Source: DATEZO01 sp035255485 (GTDB lineage Bacteria > Pseudomonadota > Gammaproteobacteria > Burkholderiales > Burkholderiaceae_D). Taken from it: DNA of 10,633 nt. Made by a program: the position numbers and the translations under genes. The first letter of the stretch is position 1; every line of letters starts with the position of its first letter. Under the pieces are notes generated by a model that worked only from the letters and a program-made list of their open reading frames with translations, was not told the origin of the DNA and did no database searches. The stretch spans positions 1 to 10,633 of the forward strand of contig DATEZO010000040.1 in NCBI GenBank assembly GCA_035255485.1. The letters run 5' to 3'. Shown in pieces: positions 6,436 through 10,633 of the stretch.

Positions 6436-6518
6436 GTAGGCTGGATGCAGCGTAGCGGAATCCGGGAAGCCTGCCGCCGAAAAGGCCCCGGATTCTGCGC
6501 TCGCTCCATCCATGCTAC
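6436..6518. repeat. Dispersed inverted-repeat element between mshE and mshG
   Basis: About 83 bases with imperfect terminal inverted arms. The left arm begins GTAGGCTGGATGCAGCG and ends GGAATCCGGG; the reverse complement of the right arm begins GTAGCATGGATGGAGCG and ends AGAATCCGGGG. Such GTAG..TGGATGCAGCG elements are familiar noncoding repeats in beta- and gammaproteobacterial genomes (recollection, not a search). It has no coding capacity. A related sequence occurs at 9153-9235. Confidence 0.7.
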
Positions 6519-6579
6519 GGAAATCAGGTAATTTGCGTTATCAATTATTATTGACGGCGCGTAATGACATGGGAGGCCA

Positions 6580-6642
6580 ATGATGCTGCAAACAGGAATA
6601 ACGACGATCGCCATGAGGCGCCCCCCTCGACCGGAGAACTGA
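6580..6642 (+). CDS. Possible 20-residue leader ORF ahead of mshG
   Basis: Two adjacent ATGs (6580, 6583) follow GGGAGG at 6571-6576 with spacings of three and six bases, a stronger ribosome binding site than that of mshG itself. The frame encodes about 19-20 residues, starting MMLQTGITTIAM and ending RPPRPEN, and stops one base before the GTG start of mshG (TGA-C-GTG). The mshG Shine-Dalgarno is inside this ORF. It could be a translated coupling or leader peptide that delivers ribosomes to mshG; the peptide itself resembles nothing I know. It could equally be chance. Confidence 0.35.
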   Translation: MMLQTGITTIAMRRPPRPEN

Positions 6643-6643
6643 C

Positions 6644-7876
6644 GTGCCGTTTTTTGCCTACAAGGCTCGCAATGCCAGGGGCGAACTGCTGCGCGGCATA
6701 CTGGAAAGCACGGATAGCGGCGCTGTCGCCGATCAGCTGTTCAATACCGGCGTTACGCCGATCGAAATCGTCACGACTACCAGGCCGGCAGGCAGCAACG
6801 GCGATAACTGGTGGGAGCGCCTGACGGAAAAAAAGGTCCAGTCACTCGATGTGCAGCTGTTCAGCCGCCAGTTGTATACCCTGCTGAAAGCGGGCGTACC
6901 CATGATGCGCGGCCTGGCCGGCTTGCAGGAATCGGCGATCAGCAAGGCGTTCGGCCGCGTAATCAAGGATTTGCGCGAATCGCTCGATGCGGGGCGCGAG
7001 CTGTCGGCCTCGATGCGTCGCCACCCTGATGTGTTTTCCGCCTTTTACATCAGCATGGTGCGCGTCGGCGAAATGACCGGCCGGCTGGAAGAGGTATTCC
7101 TGCGCCTGTTCGACTACATGGAATTCGACCGCGAAATGCGCGAGCGGGTGCGCACCGCGTTGCGGTATCCGATGTTTGTCATGATCACGATGGCGCTGGC
7201 AATCGTCATCATCAACCTGTTCGTGATTCCGGCATTTGCCAAGGTATACGCCGGCTTCCATGCGGAATTGCCGATGATGACCAAGGTGCTGATCGGCTTT
7301 TCCGATTTCACGGTACGTTTCTGGCCGCTGATCCTGGTGCTGCTGGCCGGCGCCGTGGCCGGCTTCCGCCTGTACACGGCGACGGGGCGGGGCAGATATC
7401 AGTGGGACAAGCTCAAGCTGCGGATTCCTGTGGCCGGAAAAATCGTCCTGAAAGCCACGCTGGCGCGCTTCGCCCGCAGTTTTGCGCTCTCCAGCAAAAG
7501 CGGCGTACCGATCGTCCAGGCCCTGAGCGTGGTAGCACAGACAGTCGACAATAGCTACCTCAGCAGCCGGGTGGAGCAGATGCGCGACGGCGTCGAGCGC
7601 GGCGAAAGCATCCTGCGCACGGCAGTGACGACCGGCGTGTTTACGCCGATCGTGCTGCAAATGATTGCGGTCGGCGAGGAAACCGGCGAACTGGACAGCC
7701 TGATGGATGAAATTGCCCAGATGTACGAGCGCGAAGTCGATTACGAGCTGAAAACCCTGTCGTCGCAGATCGAACCGATCCTGATCGTCTTTCTCGGCAT
7801 CCTGGTACTGATCCTGGCGCTCGGCGTATTCCTGCCGATCTGGGATCTGGGCAAGGTCGCCCTGCAAAACAAATGA
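6644..7876 (+). CDS. mshG: MSHA biogenesis inner-membrane platform protein MshG (GspF/PilC family)
   Basis: A 410-residue polytopic membrane protein, the usual GspF/PilC length. It starts with the family N terminus MPFFAYKARNARGELLRGIL and contains two T2SSF domains (about 71-195 and 273-395), each with the characteristic VGE-TG turn: VGEMTGRLEE (141-150) and VGEETGELD (343-351). Membrane segments are visible near 176-197, 226-244 and 377-398, the last ending in FLPIWDLGKV. It anchors the assembly complex in the inner membrane and couples MshE ATP hydrolysis to pilin addition. The start codon is GTG at 6644, seven bases after GGAG (6633-6636). It is separated from mshE by 266 bases that hold repeats and a tiny ORF, and its stop overlaps the next start (ATGA). 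Confidence 0.94.
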   Translation: MPFFAYKARNARGELLRGILESTDSGAVADQLFNTGVTPIEIVTTTRPAGSNGDNWWERLTEKKVQSLDVQLFSRQLYTLLKAGVPMMRGLAGLQESAISKAFGRVIKDLRESLDAGRELSASMRRHPDVFSAFYISMVRVGEMTGRLEEVFLRLFDYMEFDREMRERVRTALRYPMFVMITMALAIVIINLFVIPAFAKVYAGFHAELPMMTKVLIGFSDFTVRFWPLILVLLAGAVAGFRLYTATGRGRYQWDKLKLRIPVAGKIVLKATLARFARSFALSSKSGVPIVQALSVVAQTVDNSYLSSRVEQMRDGVERGESILRTAVTTGVFTPIVLQMIAVGEETGELDSLMDEIAQMYEREVDYELKTLSSQIEPILIVFLGILVLILALGVFLPIWDLGKVALQNK

Positions 7877-8406
7877 TGCGCCGCGCACACCTCAAAGCCG
7901 ACAGGCAGCCGGGCTTCAGCCTGATCGAACTGGTAGTCGTGATAGCCATCGTGGCCACTCTCGCGGCCGGGCTCCTGAATCGCGTTCAGCTCTATCAGGA
8001 ACAGGCGGAAAAAGTCGCGATGGAGCAAACCGTCGGCGCGATTCAGAGCGCCTTGTATCTGCAGGGCGCCACATTAATTGCCAAAGGGAAAGTTTCCGAA
8101 ATGCCCACACTGGCAAGACAAAATCCGATGGCCTGGCTGGCGCAAAAACCCAAAAATTACTTGGGAGAATTTTTTGCGCCGAAGCCACAGGATGTCGAGT
8201 CCGGCTATTGGTATTTTGACTTGCAAAGTGGAAATCTAATATACTCGGTGCGCAACGACGCGCATTTCCGCACAGAAAAAAGTCAAAGAAATCAAATACT
8301 TTACCATGTGCAACTAATTACTGGCGCTCAAGATCGCGATAGAGCTTCCGATAACACGATTGAAGGCGTCACTCTGGATCCGGTTGTTCCGTACAAGTGG
8401 TTTTGA
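7873..8406 (+). CDS. mshB: MshB-like minor pilin precursor
   Basis: A 177-residue type IV prepilin. The leader is 14 residues, basic, and ends in Gly14; cleavage before Phe15 would give a mature protein starting FSLIELVVVIAIVATLAAGL, with Glu5 of the mature form present. It has no cysteines, unlike MshA, MshC and MshD here. The position between mshG and mshA, plus the segment ESGYWYFDLQSGNLIYSV, fits MshB, but the symbol rests mainly on gene order. The start overlaps the mshG stop; two ATGs (7873 and 7876) are equally possible. The first half has normal composition, but from roughly 8060 to the stop the DNA is markedly AT-rich with codons such as ATA, AGA and AAT that are rare nearby. A candidate promoter for mshA lies in this part. 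Confidence 0.88.
   Translation: MMRRAHLKADRQPGFSLIELVVVIAIVATLAAGLLNRVQLYQEQAEKVAMEQTVGAIQSALYLQGATLIAKGKVSEMPTLARQNPMAWLAQKPKNYLGEFFAPKPQDVESGYWYFDLQSGNLIYSVRNDAHFRTEKSQRNQILYHVQLITGAQDRDRASDNTIEGVTLDPVVPYKWF
8216..8245 (+). promoter_or_regulatory. Candidate sigma-70 promoter for mshA, inside mshB
   Basis: TTGACT (8216-8221) and TATACT (8240-8245) each match consensus at five of six positions and are separated by 18 bases. The predicted start near 8252 gives an mshA leader of about 200 bases, including the 3' end of mshB. It lies in the AT-rich part of mshB. A dedicated promoter would let the major pilin be made in excess of the assembly proteins. Confidence 0.5.
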
Positions 8407-8448
8407 ATTTGGGAACGGCTATTTTTTATATTGATGGAGGAGTTCTTA

Positions 8449-8949
8449 ATGAAAAACACGCAATTGAAACGGCAGCAATCCGGTTTCACCCTGATCGAAT
8501 TGGTGGTAGTGATCGTGATTCTCGGCATCCTGGCCGCCACGGCGATTCCGCGGTTTACCGGCATGTCGGCGGATGCGCGCTATGCAGCCGCCAAGGGTAT
8601 GTATGGCGCAGTGCAGTCGGCTGCCGCGATTGCCCATGCGCAGGCGCTGGTGCAAAATCAGAATGGTCCGAGCGGGACCGTAACGCTGGAAGGTCAGGCG
8701 GTCAGCTTGGTCAATGGCTATCCTGCGACAGCAGCGGGCGGAATTGATAAGGCTTTGGCATCCACCCAAGGCTTTACCTATACGGCATCAACCGGAACTT
8801 TTGCGCAGGACAGCGCCACTACTCCTGCCAATTGCGGCGTTACTTATGCACAGCCTGCCGCCCTTAATGGTTCTCCGACCATCACGCTGGTGCCAACTCA
8901 TGAATCGCCGGCAAACGCGACTACTGACTACACTTTGTATTGCAAATAA
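8449..8949 (+). CDS. mshA: MSHA-type major pilin precursor MshA
   Basis: A 166-residue type IV prepilin, the expected length for MshA. The 12-residue leader MKNTQLKRQQSG ends in Gly12; cleavage before Phe13 gives FTLIELVVVIVILGILAATA, an almost canonical N-terminal helix with Glu5. The helix continues through AIPRFTGMSADARYAAAKGM. The C-terminal D-region is bounded by Cys129 and Cys165 (…ANCGV… and …LYCK), the disulfide loop usual in MshA. The globular domain is rich in Ala, Thr and Gly. The start at 8449 is fixed by a very strong GGAGGAG (8436-8442), six bases away; the in-frame TTG/ATG codons at 8431-8434 overlap or precede that site and are rejected. It has a candidate promoter within mshB and a terminator immediately after it, consistent with high, separate expression. 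It forms the fibre; MshE and MshG assemble it. Confidence 0.94.
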   Translation: MKNTQLKRQQSGFTLIELVVVIVILGILAATAIPRFTGMSADARYAAAKGMYGAVQSAAAIAHAQALVQNQNGPSGTVTLEGQAVSLVNGYPATAAGGIDKALASTQGFTYTASTGTFAQDSATTPANCGVTYAQPAALNGSPTITLVPTHESPANATTDYTLYCK

Positions 8950-8969
8950 TATCTGATTCATTTGTACAT

Positions 8970-9004
8970 AAAAGGCCCGGCTTGGCGACAAGTCTGGCCT
9001 TTTT
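8970..9004 (+). terminator. Intrinsic terminator after mshA
   Basis: Outer arms AAAAGGCC (8970-8977) and GGCCTTTT pair, an inner stem CTTG-GCGA-CAAG continues the hairpin with one mismatch and a G-U pair, and five T residues (9000-9004) follow. It begins 21 bases after the mshA stop. It should end or reduce transcription before mshC; because of the A-run it may also act on the opposite strand. Confidence 0.85.
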
Positions 9005-9059
9005 GATTATTGCTGGTCATTAATATTTTGGGACTGGGCTGCCAAGCCAATACACAATA

Positions 9060-9149
9060 CTTCCGTCATCCCCGCGAAAGCGGGGATCCATGGTGAGCTG
9101 GCAACACCAACCGGTCCATGGGTTCCCGCCTGCGCGGAAATGACGAAGG
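9060..9149. repeat. MITE-like inverted-repeat element between mshA and mshC
   Basis: About 90 bases with arms of some 33 bases. The left arm (9060-9092) reads CTTCCGTCATCCCCGCGAAA and ends GCGGGGATCCATGG; the reverse complement of the right arm (9116-9149) reads CCTTCGTCATTTCCGCGCAG and ends GCGGGAACCCATGG, so most positions agree. Each arm contains its own small CCCGC..GCGGG hairpin. Elements starting GTCATTCCCGCG..GCGGGAATCC are widespread dispersed repeats in proteobacteria (recollection). It has no coding capacity of its own. Confidence 0.75.
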
Positions 9150-9152
9150 AAC

Positions 9153-9235
9153 GTAGCCTGGACGCAGCGACCAAATGGCCCCGATCGGTGCGGCAGGAAT
9201 GCGTGGAGCATGCCCCGCGCTGCGGTTCACCATGC
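9153..9235. repeat. Second dispersed repeat before mshC, related to the one at 6436-6518
   Basis: It starts GTAGCCTGGACGCAGCG, which matches the left arm of the 6436 element at most positions (GTAGGCTGGATGCAGCG), and ends with GCAGCG-type sequence in reverse orientation (CGCTGCGGTTCACCATGC, 9218-9235). It follows directly after the preceding inverted-repeat element, so the mshA-mshC gap is made almost entirely of terminator and repeats. Confidence 0.55.
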
Positions 9236-9241
9236 AAATAC

Positions 9242-9271
9242 TTGAAATACCAGCGATGTGGTAAATACATT
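9242..9271 (+). promoter_or_regulatory. Possible promoter for mshC-mshD-mshO
   Basis: TTGAAA (9242-9247, five of six) and TACATT (9266-9271, four of six) are 18 bases apart, with a predicted start about 15 bases before the mshC ATG. It lies downstream of the mshA terminator and the repeats, where restart of transcription would be needed. CTTGAA and TTCAAG flank the region as a short inverted repeat (9241-9246, 9270-9275). Confidence 0.35.
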
Positions 9272-9293
9272 CAAGTCGATAACAATAAGGCAC

Positions 9294-9848
9294 ATGGAAA
9301 ACGAAGCCGCAAACATCCGCGAAGCTGGCTTCACACTGGTGGAGCTGATCTCGGTCCTGATCATCATGGGCATCTTGGCCGCAGTCGCGCTGCCGCGCTT
9401 CTTCGACCGCCAGACTTTCGATGCGCGTGGTTTCTACGATCAGGCCCAGTCCATGATGCGTTATGCGCAAAAGATCGCGATTGCACAAAACCGCAATGTC
9501 CATGTGCGGCTGGACGGGACCAGCATTGCCTTCTGCTTCAGCCCGTTCGTCTCCGGCGCCTGCGCCAGTCCGGTTGTGCCGCCGGCCGGCAAGAATACCG
9601 GCAGCGCGGCGACGCTGGCTGCCTGCAACAATAACGCCGCCTGGCTGTGCGAGGCGATTCCGGCCGGCATCAGCTATGCCGCCTCGCCCGTCAATCCGGC
9701 CTTTTATTTCAACGCGCTTGGCAAACCGTTCAATGTCGGCGACACGCCGCCGGTTTCCAGCTTCGCCAGGCTCGATCTGTCCCTGGCCGGCGGCGGCCTG
9801 ACGCGCCACATCATGGTCGAACCGGAGACCGGGTATGTGCATCCCTGA
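9294..9848 (+). CDS. mshC: MshC-like minor pilin precursor (GspH/FimT-like)
   Basis: A 184-residue prepilin with leader MENEAANIREAG, cleaved between Gly12 and Phe13, and a mature N terminus FTLVELISVLIIMGILAAVA with Glu5. The stretch ALPRFFDRQTFDARGFYDQA is typical of MshC, as are the C-terminal beta-rich segments. It has four cysteines (81, 90, 111, 119), enough for two disulfides. MshC-type minor pilins are thought to help start fibre assembly. The ATG at 9294 has only a weak AAGG three bases away; an in-frame GTG at 9258 would add 12 residues ahead of the leader, making it 24 long, which is possible but unusual. A candidate promoter is upstream and the 3' end overlaps mshD by 14 bases. 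Confidence 0.88.
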   Translation: MENEAANIREAGFTLVELISVLIIMGILAAVALPRFFDRQTFDARGFYDQAQSMMRYAQKIAIAQNRNVHVRLDGTSIAFCFSPFVSGACASPVVPPAGKNTGSAATLAACNNNAAWLCEAIPAGISYAASPVNPAFYFNALGKPFNVGDTPPVSSFARLDLSLAGGGLTRHIMVEPETGYVHP

Positions 9849-10434
9849 GTCCGCCATGTCTGCGCACCGCGAACGGGGCCTGACCCTGGTCGAGCTGATC
9901 ATGTTCCTGGTGATCGTCAGCCTGGCCGTGGTCGGCATCCTGAAGGTCATGACGACCACCACCCGCGCGAGCGCCGATCCGCAGGTACGCAAGCAGGCGC
10001 TGGCGGTGGCGGAAGCCCTGCTGGAAGAGGTGGAATCGATGCCGTTTACCACCTGCGATCCGGATGGCTATGATGTTTCCAGCGGCACTTGCGCCATGCC
10101 GGAAGCCATGGGGCCGGAAGCAGCCTTCACCGGCCAGCCGGCAGCGGAAGCGCGCGGCAATGCGACCGCGCCGTTTGACAATGTTAACGATTACGCCGGC
10201 TTCAATCTGGCCGGCGGCGGCAGCGATATCGGCGGTCCATCCGCGGTGGTGGTGCCGGCCGGCTACAGCGCCTCGGTGGCGGTGGCGCAGGACGGGGCGC
10301 TCGGACCGGCCGCTTCGCCGCTGGCGGCCGGCGTGGTGCTGCGCATCACGGTGACCGTGAGCTACAACAACAATAACGACAGCGTGGTGCTGCAAGGCTA
10401 TCGCACCCAATACGCCCCGACTTCGATGCCCTGA
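9835..10434 (+). CDS. mshD: MshD-like minor pilin precursor
   Basis: A 199-residue prepilin-like protein. The leader ends RERG and the mature form would start LTLVELIMFLVIVSLAVVGI, with Glu5 and with Leu rather than Phe at position 1. The next part, DPQVRKQALAVAEALLEEVE followed by SMPFTTCDPDGYD, is characteristic of MshD. Two cysteines (74 and 86 from the first Met) may pair. The start at 9835 is supported by GGAGA at 9824-9828 with a six-base gap and overlaps the end of mshC by 14 bases; the ATG at 9856 has a poor site but would give a more compact leader, MSAHRERG. Translational coupling to mshC is likely. It is followed after one base by mshO. Confidence 0.87.
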   Translation: MCIPESAMSAHRERGLTLVELIMFLVIVSLAVVGILKVMTTTTRASADPQVRKQALAVAEALLEEVESMPFTTCDPDGYDVSSGTCAMPEAMGPEAAFTGQPAAEARGNATAPFDNVNDYAGFNLAGGGSDIGGPSAVVVPAGYSASVAVAQDGALGPAASPLAAGVVLRITVTVSYNNNNDSVVLQGYRTQYAPTSMP

Positions 10435-10435
10435 C

Positions 10436-10633
10436 ATGATGATGCGCCGACCGACATTACGAGAGAAGGGATTTACGCTGGCGGAAGCGGTAATCGTGAT
10501 CGTCATCACCGGCATCATCGCCGGCACGGTGGCGGTCTTTCTGCGGCTGCCGGTGCAGGGCTATGTCGATACCGCGGCGCGCGCAGAGCTGACCGACATC
10601 GCCGATACCGCGCTGCGCCGCATGACGCGCGAC
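10436..10633 (+). CDS. mshO: MshO-like minor pilin precursor, 5' part (runs off the window)
   Basis: An open frame of 66 codons to the right edge without a stop. It starts with three ATGs in a row (10436, 10439, 10442), one base after the mshD stop (TGA-C-ATG), which indicates coupled translation; I cannot tell which ATG is used. The leader MMMRRPTLREKG is basic and ends in Gly12; the mature N terminus FTLAEAVIVIVITGIIAGTV keeps Glu5. The following VAVFLRLPVQGYVDTAARAE and LTDIADTALRRMTRD closely resemble the conserved N-terminal region of MshO as I recall it. The gene is partial only because the window ends. Confidence 0.88.
   Translation, partial: MMMRRPTLREKGFTLAEAVIVIVITGIIAGTVAVFLRLPVQGYVDTAARAELTDIADTALRRMTRD

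Noticed and set aside
5364..6614. 416-codon - strand frame opposite mshE
   Set aside because: Antisense shadow of the ATPase codons; no family resemblance or start signal.
6842..7888. 348-codon - strand frame opposite mshG
   Set aside because: His/Gln/Arg-rich shadow of a well-supported membrane protein gene.
8403..8432. TTGAAT and TATATT, 18 bases apart, directly before mshA
   Set aside because: A transcript from it would start about 8439, inside the GGAGGAG ribosome site, so the upstream site at 8216-8245 is the better mshA promoter.
9066..10052. 328-codon - strand frame across the repeats, mshC and mshD
   Set aside because: It runs through noncoding repeats and two pilin genes and has no domain signature.

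Overview
The window reads like a chromosomal segment of a GC-rich betaproteobacterium, probably Burkholderiales and perhaps Oxalobacteraceae. That placement is an inference from codon usage, the fatty-acid gene families, the MSHA-type pilus locus and the dispersed inverted repeats; no rRNA or other phylogenetic marker is present. I saw no tRNA, rRNA, CRISPR array, transposase or integrase.

Left part (1-4453): acyl-CoA metabolism. On the + strand are the C-terminal half of an acyl-CoA dehydrogenase (its start lies outside the window) and two tandem MaoC/hotdog hydratases that overlap by 8 bases. Facing them on the - strand are, in transcription order, a PaaG-like enoyl-CoA hydratase/isomerase, an ACAD10/11-type APH-fold kinase and a YfcG-like (Nu-class) glutathione transferase. 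The two groups converge with only 17 bases between stops. Together they suggest catabolism of unusual acyl-CoAs, possibly 4-hydroxyacyl-CoAs. Two palindromes, upstream of the kinase and of the transferase, are candidate control sites.

Right part (4674-10633): a type IV pilus locus of the MSHA type, all on the + strand. In order: mshE (extension ATPase with an intact c-di-GMP-binding MshEN domain), mshG (inner-membrane platform), an mshB-like minor pilin, mshA (major pilin), mshC, mshD and the start of mshO, which runs off the window. Every pilin-like product has a type III prepilin leader (short, ending in Gly, then F/L and a Glu at mature position 5). MshE would power assembly on the MshG platform, MshA would form the fibre, and the MshB/C/D/O-like minor pilins would prime or tip it.

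The locus is not one uninterrupted operon. A 266-base gap with hairpins, a dispersed repeat and a tiny ORF separates mshE from mshG. mshA has a good candidate promoter inside mshB and an intrinsic terminator just after its stop. The 344 bases between mshA and mshC hold that terminator and two inverted-repeat elements. Genes usually found upstream of mshE (mshI to mshN, including the MshL secretin) are absent here; the ATPase gene directly abuts the divergent acyl-CoA cluster.

Nothing here is clearly a new system. The most useful second-look items are the insulated mshA unit, the palindromic operators in the acyl-CoA cluster, the repeat elements inserted in the pilus operon, and the kinase plus dehydrogenase pairing.
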